64,000 nucleotides of DNA. Origin: Anas platyrhynchos. Taxonomy: Eukaryota > Chordata > Aves > Anseriformes > Anatidae. The notes below the pieces were generated by a model that saw nothing but the letters and a program-made list of their open reading frames with translations, had not been told where the DNA came from and did not search any database. Made by a program: the position numbers and the translations under genes. The stretch lies in the NCBI RefSeq assembly GCF_047663525.1, contig NC_092611.1:4563001-4627000 (forward strand), read 5' to 3'. Below are positions 1-12,200 of the stretch, piece after piece (position 1 is the stretch's first letter; the number at the start of each line of letters is the position of its first letter).

Positions 1-3000
1 GGGCCCAAGATGGACAACTTTCCCCTCATCTGATATTTGACAAATATGCAATTTGGCTAAGGGGTAAATCCCTTCAAAAAAGGTTTCCTTGTGCTCAGCT
101 GATTGGAGAACTCATAATTAATATTTACACAGCTACGTGCCAACAGAAGTGACAGCTGTGATGCACAAGGCTGCGAAAGGGATCACTAGATGGGCAGCAA
201 GAACTCTTGCTCTTTAATGTACATACAGGTATACACACGTAGTGTGCTCAAACAAGAATTAGGTTTTGTTCTTTGCAACAATATTTAATCTGCTTTACAG
301 AGAACTTCAACTTCTAGTGACGTGTTTCTCGGGTCCTTCCTCCCTCATTGTGGCCAAACAGGCTTGTGAAGAGGCAAAAGTACATTGTGCTCCTAGAGCT
401 TTCTAGGGAGATACTCAAACACTGCAGAAATTAGGAGCCACTGCTCTCCCTTTGTTTTCAGCTTTCTCGGGCTAGCTCATTCTCAAAGCCTGTACTGGTG
501 CCAGCTTCTCTGCCACTGAAACAGAAACGAGATGTGCTATGGGGACAATCTTCCTACAAGAAATTTAAAATAAAGATTTGGTTTTCTATTTAAAAACTTC
601 TTAATGAGAAAGGCTGGTTAAAGCAGATAAAAGGCTCTCCAGCTACCAGTGACTGGCATGTTTTTTTTCCATTCTCACATTGCAAGCAGCTGAAATACCT
701 ATCAGTCACATAAGAGTGGACCTTAGCACAATGAAGAAATTACATTTAAAACACAATCACATTTTGTCTCCCCTGCTTCTTTTTCCTCATATATACTCAA
801 TTTTCCATGACTTTCAATTTGTGATAATGTGGCATTTAACAGCTGAGATTTATCTAACATCTGACAGAATTCCTGTAAGAGCTGTATTAAAAGATAGGTT
901 TAGAATGTTTTAGCTGTAACACTAAAAGATACGACCTGCAAGTTTTTCTTCTTTTCAGCAACAGATTATACACATATTCAACAATGTAGAACTAAACGCT
1001 GATAAATGTAAATGCTGGAATGCTCAGTGAGCCTAAAAATGTCCTCTATTTGTAAATAACAAGTGCTTTAGGAAAATGGGAGTTCTCATTATAATGGATC
1101 TCAGAGATCTTTTATAATTGAGCCTTTGCAACTCCTTTGTAAATACAGCCACAAACTGATATAGAGACTAACTGTTAAATCAGCCAAGGCTGTGTTAGGC
1201 ATCTTTATTAGAGAAGTGTGTTACAACCCAGAAGTGAAATATCCGAGAAAGAACGTAACACATCACTGTGAAACAGCAGCTTTAATATTTACCAGATTCC
1301 TGCATGTCTATTAAACTGACTACAACTGCATGTGACCTGCTGTTTAGAAAACACTGGTTATGGAGGAGAACCGATTTATTATGTTTGTTATTTAACAAAG
1401 AAAATCAAGAGATAAAACATCCTAAAGTCTGAAATATTTACAAGTGTTTCCACAGTGATAAGAACAGTGTATTGGAAGACTTTTAGATAGACTAATCTTT
1501 TGCTTTGCTTTATGAAAATAAAATATATACAAACTCAAATATGTATATTTCAATATAAACTCGCATTGTCTAATCACAACTGATTTTGACATTAGGAGAG
1601 TCTCCACTCATAAAACAACGTACAACAACTGGACTTAAAAGTAAAGGTCCATTAAAAAGCTTCCAAACAGCAAGTGAGGAATTTTTTCTCCATTTGTATG
1701 TTTTATTGATCACGTTTCCATTTGATTCACCTAGAGTTACATGTTTGATTATATTAAGAATTCTGTAGTATCTCATTTTATGCACCCAAAACTGTGCACC
1801 CGAATTGCTGCATAGTGAATGACAGGCTGTATTTATCTGTTGATACGCCCATCCTGTGCTTGAAATGGGAATTCAGGAGTCCCTTGCTTGAAGGGCTGGC
1901 ACTGCATTTCGCACGTGCATATGAAAGAAAACTTCTTATGACTTTGAAAGCCTCATTTTACCCATTTAACTGATTCACAAATTAGGTAAAGTCTTGGAAC
2001 TTTCATTTGAATTTATAAAATAAATCACTTGGCAGAAAATCTTAATTCTGCAGTCTAAAATTTTCATAAATTCCCATAACTATTAGTTCCCTTACTGTTA
2101 TATAAACAACGTGCAAACTCTAGTTCATTTTGCTGATGGTTCTGTTACCCTGAGACTAATTAATTTCAAACTTGAGCATAAGCTAAGGCAAATATTCTTT
2201 CCTTTTCAGCATGAAAGAGACCTTTTTTGCAGAATTTTTCAGTGTGTTAAAGGGATTATATGTATATTGAATTTTCTGTGCAGATTGGATGCAGTTCTGT
2301 AATTTTATGGGAATATTCTGAAATAATCCACTGCTGAAAATACGTATGCCACTTGGTTTTAGAATTATAGCTTTAAAAAGGAAGGGATTAGTTCTAATGC
2401 AACATGTGCTCCTACTACCAATTCAAACCCAAAGTGCTGGTTATTATTTTTACACTAAGATTTTCTAGCAGATGGATAAAATCTTCTCTGTCATACACAA
2501 AATCTTTTACAGGCAGTTATTTTCCCTTCAAATTTAATCCTACAATGGGACAGGTTTCAGATGGAAATGGCAGGAAAGATTTTATGAGCTATGAAAGCGC
2601 AGCTCTTCATAGTTATCTCTACAGGGAGTTTCACTTGACACAGTTTCTGGAACAACTCCCAAAGATTCACATTTCTTCCTCAGACCCACTTGTCTAACAA
2701 AACACTATGCAAAAGCTAGCTTGTCAATACTTTAAAAGTTTTCCTGAGGAACAGAATAGCTATCTATACACCATACTTGACACAAACCACAAAAGCAAAG
2801 AAATAAAAGTCAAACCAATCGCGTGCACCCTTTTAAGCATCTTGCAGGTGCGTTGCTTTGCTCCAACAGAACTACCATAGAGCTTCGAGCAAACAGACCC
2901 ATCTGAGCTCTGCTTTCTTTGCCAGCCTTCCCTTTCAAGGGATTCCCATAATAGAACACTCATCTCAACACAGCAAAAGGCTACTACGTGTCTACAATTA

Positions 3001-3484
3001 CCAACACACAGCGTCTTGGTGAAAAGCTACGTAGGAAGTTTGGGAGAAAAGACAGAAGGCTGCTCTGTGGCGTAGGACAACAGTAATGTCAGGGGAAGCC
3101 ACAGCCAGCTATCTCATCTTATTGCTTTTGTGGCTTTACGTCAGCTTCGGCACGCATGCAACCACACCTGTTTCACAACAAAGACTTTTTTTTTTTATTT
3201 ATGAATAAAGAGCAGTGATGAAGAAACAGTAAAAACATGAGTATCTTTCTTCACCAGTGTAGCCTGGAAATAAGACAGGAAATGAAAAGCAACAAGTAAG
3301 CAAATTCTGACTTTCATCACCTACATTCTTCTAAAGCATCTGATCCTTCAGGCACTGATTGTACTTTGATCAACACAGAGAATTATATGTACAAACAGCT
3401 AAACATTCTGGGATTAAGGCTGGGTAGGTTAATTACAACATACCACTTGCTGCAGAACAGTTTGCACACTACGTTGGTACATAC
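1..3484 (-). other. ZBTB44: ZBTB44 intron, AT-rich, no further exon seen
   Basis: AT-rich sequence downstream of the 85-nt exon. I searched both strands for the zinc-finger exon that should follow (CxxC...HxxxH patterns, start of the finger block) and found none. No recognisable repeat, RNA gene or long credible reading frame is seen. The intron therefore runs past the left edge. Confidence 0.6.
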
Positions 3485-3569
3485 CGATCATCATCATCTG
3501 CATGAGCGTTAGTGCCAGAGGTACTTTGGAGTGTGGGTAATCCCTCCGTAACCCCCTCATCTATTGAGC
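3485..3569 (-). CDS. ZBTB44: ZBTB44 coding exon 85 nt, residues 340-368
   Basis: On the minus strand the acceptor TTTGCCTAG precedes base 3569 and the donor GTATGT follows base 3485. The exon enters two bases into a codon and leaves after two bases. It encodes residues that continue the ZBTB44 linker (SIDEGVTEGLPTLQST, then NAHADDDD). This close match to the remembered human linker, with both splice signals and both phases fitting, makes the call secure despite its size. Confidence 0.92.
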
Positions 3570-6500
3570 CTAGGCAAAGAAAAAAGGGCAACTTAATGCA
3601 AATACGTGTTCAAAAAGGGTTTGGGGGGGGCAGGTAAATACACATACAGCTTGCTTTCCCAAATCTCGGAGAGACACTGCTTCCTGGGTGATGAGATATT
3701 AAAATTGTCTTGGGAAAATCATTTAGAAAACCCAGAAGCAACGTGTTCCAATTCAATTTCTCCTCTGCACCGATTATCTAGTAAACGGACAACTCAATAA
3801 AGGGCAAATATTTGGCACACCTAGAAAATGAAAAGAATCTATGTTAAATGCAGCCAGAGTTTATAAAACACATCCAGTACTAACACTGCAAAGCAGAAAT
3901 GTTACTTTCACCTAAAGGGTATATTTCATCAAATTTCAAGACTTCATGAGCAGTACAGTTCAGTTTTGCACTTTATATGGCTTTTGTGTTCCAAATCTTC
4001 CACATACGTATCTATTCAATTGATAATGCCTTCATTTATTGATAAGATGCTGAGATGGGAAGAGCCCTCTGAGAAATTACAAATGCAACACAAAGGAGCC
4101 TGAACATCTGTCTGTATGAGAGATGTATACACAAAACCATTGAGAAATTTTTTTCAGAGCACCAACATTTGGACAAGTGGGTTTTAGAAACAGAACCTAA
4201 GGTAAATGCAGCACTAAACCAAACCTTTATGACTTTATTCACCTAAAGTGTCTGTTGCTCAGACAGGCCCCTCTCACCACCACTTGAAGTCTGGCATTCA
4301 AACCTTGTTTAGGCAAACTAAGCAAGGACATTTGGGCCTGATGTCACCATAACATAGAGGGAATTTGGCAGTATAGCATTCAAACATTTCTAAGAACTTG
4401 TAGATTCCTCCCCCAGACATACCCTTTGATAAAACCATCCTCTGGTTTGGTTACGTGCACCCATTTAGATAAACGGTGTTTTGTTCTCCTGTAAGCTGCA
4501 TGCAGGAAGCAGGCTGGATCTCCTCACGTTCCTCCTATTCCTCTGACAATGTCTATGCGTGCAATACGAGATGAGAAAACTAAATGACTGAACTCCACCA
4601 AATTTCAAAAGGATCAGGGCTGCTGTCATTCCTCTCCAAAACAGGGATTCCCACATTTATGATCAGTAACGTGTAATAACTTGGGAGCGATGCAGAAGAA
4701 AATTCGTCTTGCCTCCTCTTCCCTCTGTTGAGACAGAGTACTAAGCAATGCTCGAACTTTTCTGAAGCCAAGCAGCCTTTGGTCTCTACCACTGAATCCC
4801 TCTGAGATGACAACAGATGGGAAGGAGATTGTGCTCTTTGCACCTAGGTTCTGAGAATGAGCACAGCTTAGGATAGTGCTCAGAGCTGCTCTTGCTGCTA
4901 GGGTAGCTCCAAGACAGAGTCTGAATTTGGGAACCCTTCTCTAAAAGCACACTAGGAAAATAAAGCATCATTAGGTCTACAATGACAAGTGTCAGACAAA
5001 ATGGAAAACTGAAAAGAAACAAAAGCATGGAAAGAGAAGCAGAAAACATGTTTATTTTATCAAAAAGAATGAGAGTACTGTCTCCAGAAAAGGCTCTCCT
5101 CCCTGTAAAGGACAGAGTGTTCTACAAAACCTTACTGAAGTAAAAGATGATTGTCTTAAAGTACCCAGTGTTGTGGCACCAGTGATGGGAGGAAACGAGC
5201 ATCTCTAGCAGTTTCAAAATAACACTAATGGAATCAAAAATTTTAATTTTGCTATGAACTGACAAACTGTGGTTGGGAAATTTGCAACTCTGCAATCTGT
5301 GAAGTTACAAGAGTTAATCCCATTTTAATGGATCCTTCTTTCTCATGCTACGCTTAACTGAAAGTCTACCAAAAAAATAATCCCAATTGCTCCTCAGTTT
5401 AATTTTATGCCTTCACCTCTCAAATAGAAACTGTGCTAATAACTTAGGAAAATATCTTCTCATACACAGCTATTGTTGTTACTGTAATGACTTATTTATC
5501 GAGGCCCTGCTTCACGTCTCCTTCTGTATTATAAAGTGCCTCCAAATATAATAAATTGCAAATGAATGATTCTGAAATTGTCCAAAGAGTGAAGAAGAGC
5601 TTTTTGCAATATCAGAAATAAAGGCAAGAATGCTTTTATACAAATGCGCTATAAAACACTGAGATAAATATATGCAATTATACAAGGAAAGTATCTTCAG
5701 GAAAGAGAAAGCTGTACTTTAACATATCTTTCTGCCTTCATTTGCTGTTCCTATATTAGTGCATGAAGAAACACATCTCTGGGAGGTAAAAAGTGCTCTC
5801 TGAGCTACAAAGCATGCCTTATCATATATTTGGTACATAGGAACTGTGCAAAAAATGAGAGCATTGTTTCTCTTTATAGGAAAATGTGAATAAAAACTAT
5901 TATCAGGATAGTTAATAATGTTATGCAAAGAGCAGTACACATTAATTCAAGCATATTCAAGGACAAAGAACAGATTTGCACTTTGAGGATTTGGGGCTGG
6001 CTAGTATACTGTTTTTCTCTACGTAGCCCTTTAAGGAAGAACATGCTGTGCTAATATCCTCAATAACAGACATTGCAAGTTTAAACATTATCATCACTAA
6101 GATCCTCTGCTCCATGCTGTACAAATGGTCAGCTTGCGACCTTCGTGGTACAAAAACTAGAATAGGAACTAGAAAATGGAAGATTTTCCAGCAAATGTCA
6201 CGCAGCTTCCAAACAGAAACCTCTTGAAGATGGATGTGCAAAGTTGCTTGTCAACAGAAATCATTTCACAGCTGAGGAAACTGGCTAAAGCAATCTTCAG
6301 CAAGAGGAAGATGCAGCAAGGTGCCTGGGTATTACATACAGCATGTTTCAAAAGGAGATTTTATCGCATTGTGGCACCTCTCTTTCTACAACCGATTTCT
6401 AATCTCCCATTCTCAGGTCCCAATTCATCCAAACCCATGCTGTGCAGTTTTGCTGACATTTCAAACTCCAAGAGACACCCTCTGAAAACTTCTGTAGATA

Positions 6501-9153
6501 TACGCTACTCATTTGTAATGTAGTTCACTCATTTGATCTGCTTGGATATGATATTTATAGTTGGTAAAATTCCCTCCTTTCACTTGATATGCTGTTTGTA
6601 ACTTTCCCTTATCATTATTTGTACTTGTTCTGTTTTGTCTGGGATGGTACAATTATGCTGATGTAGTAATTTGCACCTCCGATCATTTGGCCATGGCAAG
6701 GTCTCCCCTAAGTTCCTACTAAAATGAGTTAAAATCAGAGTCAATTTAAACCTGTTTGAACAAGGACCACTTCTCCTGGAAGCTGCCCAGCAAGCAAACG
6801 GTTGTTTTTAATCTGTGCACTATTTTGGCAAACTACATCCAAAGACTTAGAGGTCCTTAAGTTAAGTCTGCTCCTCAGAAAAGGCAAATGGCATTGCCTT
6901 TGATAAATAAAACATTTTCACTTGGAAAAAGAATTAATGACGTATGATATCAACACATGAACTCTATAAACTGATGAACAGAAACAACAACATCAAGTCT
7001 TAAAGGACTGGACACAGGGAAGATATTTTCATTTCTTTTTAGTGAGTATTACTCGAGATACTTTAACAACACAGACTGTATCTACTGTAAACTTAAAATG
7101 GCCAGACCCACTTTCTGCAGAGAAGAAAATGATACACTGAGCAAAGAAAAAAAATTGTGCAGGCTACTAGGCTACATTTATTTATTTTGTTTTAGTTTAT
7201 TTACTTAATTAACTGACGTAGCCTTTCATGTATACATTACGTGAATGAAGCAGACCAGCACATTCTTCATTCTTATGGTTTTCAAATAAACCAGGCTTTA
7301 TTAAAAATCTTTCAGTAAACAAACTCTACCAAACACAGGTCAAGCCACTTAACTGAAGGCAAAATAGCTGACTAGGGCAAAATTTTGGTAATTAAACTAG
7401 AAATATTGCAAATTGCCGGCCTTCTGACTTACTAAAAGCCATTTAATACATTATGAGCAAAGAGAAAAAAACAACCTTTAAATATTAGCTATTAATAAGC
7501 AACAGCCTGCTAGAAAAACCCAAAACTGGCTTCAAACTGTCCTTTACGGAAAAGGTTTCTCTCAGCAATTGGCAGCATTTGAAGAAGCAACTTGAGAACC
7601 AAGCCCCACAGAAATGGAAAGATTCTCAGTATTATGACTGTGTGGTTTTGCCTTCGTCTGGGACATTAAGATGACAGTGTTCCACCACTTATTTTGCAAA
7701 TCTTCTTACAAAGGCTCTCTGTCATGGTTATACAAGATTTTATGTCTGATGCAAAGTACCATTCTGTCCCTCTGTGGCTACAAGCCATAAGTCTTTCAGA
7801 TTTGGTGTTACAGCGTAACTGGGATCGTGCCTTTTGACACTACTGAAAACAGAATTATTTTTCCCAGTCAAGCAACCAGAAGTAAAAAGGGGCTATCAAT
7901 CCCTTCTGAATAATCAGGAGGTCTACCAGCAGGCCTACCTTCCTTAGTTGCGTTCCAGTTGTTTAAATTGCTCTAAGTCCTGTCCCTCCACCAGGGTTTA
8001 TATATAAACATTTCATTAAACAGGAAAAAAAAAAAAGCAGTTCCACAAAAATAAAACACAAACACATTTCCTCCAGTAAAATCATGAGTGCACACGCATG
8101 CACCTGTACATCTATAACCCCAGAAACGGCCATACCTATAGAGGAAGATTGTGGGCTGATCAGGAGATCTTCCTGAACTTGCTCGCTTCCTGGGACCGTC
8201 TGCTGATCGCTCAGGGAGCTCTGGGACGCGCTAACAGGCTGCGATACCTCCTCATGAACCTCCTCATCACTTAACCTCTCCACTTTGACACGCACGTCTT
8301 CCTCGATCACGAGGGGCGAGCTGGCTTTCGTGCTCTCACACGTCACGTAGTCTGCAATTCTTCTGTTGGACTCCGAGGGCCCAGGCATTTCCAAAGTCCT
8401 AGAGTTCTCCACCTGCTTCACCTTCTCAGACTGAAGCCTTCGATCAATTCCAAAAGGAAAAGTCCAGGGAAAAGCTAAGGAGGAGTCTACAGGCTGATTT
8501 CTGGACTCCGGGTAAGAAGTTGAAGGATTCAGCACTTGAGGGGAACTTGTTTGTGTGTTACACTTGAGGGGGCTCTCAGGAGACATGACGATGTAACTTT
8601 TGCGCTTTCTTCGCGACTCTCGGCACACGGGAATGGTTCTTTCCACCACGCTGCACTCCGAAGACACCGGAGACAGGCTGCCGTCTCGCGAAGTGAAATT
8701 GCAGTTTGCACTGTTCTCCTGGCCTGCATCTAGCACCTTCTCCTGCTGGCTGTTGGGCGTATTCCATAAAATGCTTGACTTCATGAACTCCGAGCACGTG
8801 CTAGCCACGCTGAACATTTGCATGTAGCTGGCTGCAGCCAACACGTCAATAATGTTTTCGGTATTGATGGACAGCGTTGCTGTGTAAGCGTATTCCAGTA
8901 GGGGTATAAAACCAGTCACTGTCACGTGGTGCAGGTCTAACACGCTCTTGCTCTCGTCTTCTGCTTGGCCGACGAGTTTGGATCGGAAGAAGTCGCTGCA
9001 GGCTGCCAAAACCACCTTGTGCGCCCTGAAGATTTTGTCCTGGACGCGAATGGTGATATCACAGAAATGTCCGTCGTTGCGAAGCATGTTCAGCTTTCCA
9101 AGCATCTCCTGACTGTGAGCAGGGGAATTATGAGTGAATGTTTTAACACCCAT
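3485..9153 (-). CDS. ZBTB44: ZBTB44, BTB/POZ zinc-finger transcription factor (5' coding part; zinc-finger exons off the left edge)
   Basis: Two coding exons, 8136-9153 and 3485-3569, join in frame to give residues 1-367. Residues about 19-125 form a BTB/POZ domain, with the family motif GHFCDITIRV at 28-37 and FRAHKVVLAACSDFF at 42-56. After it come a basic cluster RRKRK at 181-185 (likely nuclear localisation), a serine-rich linker, a sumoylation-type VKVE at 289-292 and an acidic DDDD at 364-367. The text matches vertebrate ZBTB44 as I remember it (about 570 residues), whose C2H2 fingers start shortly after this point. No finger-coding sequence is visible in 1-3484, so those exons should lie beyond the window. 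BTB domains dimerise and recruit co-repressors; the specific targets of ZBTB44 are not known to me. The start has a strong context, with A at -3 and G at +4. Order and strand relative to ADAMTS8 and ADAMTS15 agree with human 11q24.3. Confidence 0.93.
3570..8135 (-). other. ZBTB44: ZBTB44 intron of 4.6 kb
   Basis: The intron is bounded by GTATGG at 8135 and AG at 3570 on the minus strand. It is AT-rich, with scattered short reading frames and no family match. A minus-strand AATAAA at 7302-7297 could serve a transcript that reads past the BTB exon; otherwise I see nothing functional. Confidence 0.7.
8136..9153 (-). CDS. ZBTB44: ZBTB44 coding exon with the BTB domain
   Basis: This exon carries the start codon (9153-9151) and 339 codons plus one base. 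The splice donor follows base 8136 (exon ATAG, intron GTATGG on the minus strand), leaving phase 1. The acceptor lies 52 bases upstream of the ATG, at 9206. The frame stays open past the donor for 57 more codons to 7963, but that tail is hydrophobic and low complexity. The next exon restores the known protein, so the donor is preferred over read-through. Confidence 0.93.
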
Positions 9154-9205
9154 TTTTTCACCTTTCTGCTAGCGTTCCTTCCACATACGAGAGATCACAG
9201 GTATC
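9154..9205 (-). other. ZBTB44: ZBTB44 5' UTR part of the BTB exon
   Basis: On the minus strand a pyrimidine-rich tract ending TTTTAG at 9206 is followed by 52 bases before the ATG. This is a standard acceptor, so at least one non-coding exon must lie upstream, at higher coordinates. Confidence 0.75.
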
Positions 9206-12200
9206 CTAAAACAAAGAGAAGAGCTGTCATTTTCATCTCAAAAAGCAAAAGCGAAGTGGCTTCACTTCAGACCCTGCTTGAAGAAAATGCAGTGGAATCC
9301 TCTAGGGCCTGGTTTGTTATTTTATTTTTTAGGATCCAGACTGTGCAATGGATTAACTATACGAAAATGCAATTACTCAGTTGTAATTTTCAAAAATGCA
9401 GACCAAATTGTTTGCAGTCTATCACTAATATCATCTCCCACATTTCTGCTATTGTCCGCTCAGTACAAATTTCCAACACAGTTTAGAGAAAAACAAGTGC
9501 CTGTAACACTACAAAGAAAGCATTTTTGAAACCATCATCTCTGTAAGAAACCTCGATTTTTTATTTTCTGGGCTCAGGAAACTATTGCTCATGGCTCTTA
9601 AGCCTGAGGGACTTTGTCGAATGATTCTTTTAAGTGGAATAGACATTTTCTTGGATCCACTTATGAGCGTGCAGGAGCAGGCAAATATCCCAGAGAAGGC
9701 ATTTAATACCAGAAGTTTTAGAGAAACTACAACATGAATTTTCAGAGGGCAGAGTTCAAGCTAGTAAACACAAAATAATAGTTGCCAATAGCTCTGCTTT
9801 ACTGCTGTAGTGCAGGTACTGATTGCCTAAAGCTGCTTTTAATAAATAATTTTGGACTAGGATGAGAAGTTATTGAAAATTTCTTCAAAAACACAGTGGA
9901 TTACAAACCTCAAAGTGAAGTTTGGATTTAAATCAAATAGACACAAATTGATTTTATACATGTGATAAATAATGCAAGTAGTGCAACTTTTTCTTACAAA
10001 AAATACACACTGCCTTCTCAGGGACCAGTTCTCTTCTACGTGTAGGAACAAATGCATGTTTTCTGTGCAAGGTCCTGAAGGACTAGAGGGGACCGTATGT
10101 CCCACACTGTCTGGCAGCTGTAAAGACCATCTCCAAAAGAAAAAATATATAAAATTGGTTCGCGTGTTTGCTCAAATTGTTTCTGAATTATTCCAGCATA
10201 GAGGGAAAATAAACTGTAATGTTACCCCTTCCTATGGCCCCCCAAGCTTCCATGTAAAGTCTTCTGTGTTCTACATGAGTCACGTAATTAACACGATACA
10301 GAAACATCATCTGGTAAAGTTGGCGGTTAAACATCAATAACATAATTGGATCTGATTATTTCCTGGAGTCAGTCAGCTTCTTCACATCACCCTTTGCCTC
10401 TTCCTTACACATACCCAGAACCATACCACTCCTGCAAATTGTGCATGTGAAGCTTCCCAGATACAGAGCTCGCTGTAGTTTGGAACAACTTACCACCAGT
10501 CTCACAAGTCTTAGCACGTATTTAAATGGCAGCTGTCAGAGCCTATCCTGTTCTACAGGCATCTGCACTCAACTTCTTCTTGTCCTCTGATTTCACTTTT
10601 GGTACTGCAAACCCTTTCACACTGGAAAAACATTTATTCTAGAGAAGAGACTAAGACTTAATACACATAAAGGCTGAGTGAAACTGTAAGTCCATTTGGA
10701 TTTAAAATGAAATTTCACACTACTGCAGAAGAAGAAGTTAAGCACAAGCAAAACACTCCTCTTCAGTGAAAGAAAACATATCGACCTCAGGAGGCATCTG
10801 AAGATCCAGACTGTTTGTTCTCCAGCATGAATCAAATGAAAAGCATATTTAATTGATCTCAGACCAAAACTCTGCAGTAAAATCTTGTAACAGCATATTC
10901 TGAAATGGCCTTAGGATACCCTTCCTGCTGAATTCCCAGTAGCTGCAGCAGTTCCTTGGCACATCAGAAGCCCAGAACCCCTGTTCAGGAACTGGCTGCG
11001 AAAAGATGAATACATGCACAAGGACTATCAATAGTGTACCTGGTATTTAGAAACACCACTGATACAGAATGGTAAACAAAGAGAAAAACCTAGGCGAGCA
11101 ATACTCCCAATACTTATGTGCCCAGAAGACTAATCACAATCCTCCTTCTCCATTCATCTCAATGAGTAACGCTCACAATCCCTCCCGTCTCTGAGAGATC
11201 TCTCCTGCTCACCTCCTTCAAACCCTCTTTTGAAGCACTGCTTGTCCTGCTTCCCCCTTCCTGCCTGCCTCTCTCCTCTTCTGGCTTCCTTTCCCCTTTC
11301 ATCTTCTACTTCCTTGACCTTGATCTGGTTACAGAATTTAAAATAAAATAGCGGAAGGCAGTGCAATAAATTTAAATGAATTTATTACATGAGAAGAGTG
11401 CCTGCCATGAACGTGGGACCTTGTTTTGTCGAGTCACTTCCATAACATGACTTTGTCCCTTGTTCCTCGGACACACCGCTGCTCAAACAAGCGGCTCCTA
11501 CACAGGCTGAAGGATGTATGCATATGCATGCTGCTTTCAGTAAAATCAGAAGAGCTAGGCTGGGGAGGGGAAACAACACCAGTTATTTATAGTTAATAAG
11601 GTAGTAAAACTGTCAAATATTTTTAGAAGATAATTTAAACAGTATGGAAGTATTTTTTTCACATGAAAAGATGGGGATGCTAAAGCTCAGACAGGTCCTA
11701 AGGCATTCAATTCTCTTTTTTAAACTTTCAGTGGCACAGGGCACTTTTATAGCTGCAGTAAGTCCTTGTGATAAAAGAGAGTAAAGGACCAAGGCATTAC
11801 AACCCCACCTCAAGTCTTTGGATTGTCAACATTTCAAAATGACTTTTTTTTAAGCTTATTTTCAATTATTAGATATAATTGATAGATATAATTATTAGCT
11901 TTACCCTGACAATAACCCAATTATTAAATACACCCTGACAGCAGTTGTTAGATGCTCAGGTATGCGGTACTACATTCGGGAGTGATTTAGAACCAAAAGC
12001 AAACTAAACGCACAATACATCGGGAGCATTTGGGGTCTGGAGATCAAGGCGTATCGAATGATAAATGAGTCGGAGCTGGAAATGTTGCCTTCAGCTTTAA
12101 GCCAACCACCATCAGCAGTTCTGTAAGCAGGTCCTGGGTTGGTGTCAAAGAAATGGGGGCCAGCTTTTCCCTCCCAGCTGCTGGCAGCACGACCCCTCTC

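Noticed and set aside
1-3484. ZBTB44 zinc-finger exon
   Set aside because: No C2H2 pattern in any minus-strand frame, so it is placed beyond the left edge.
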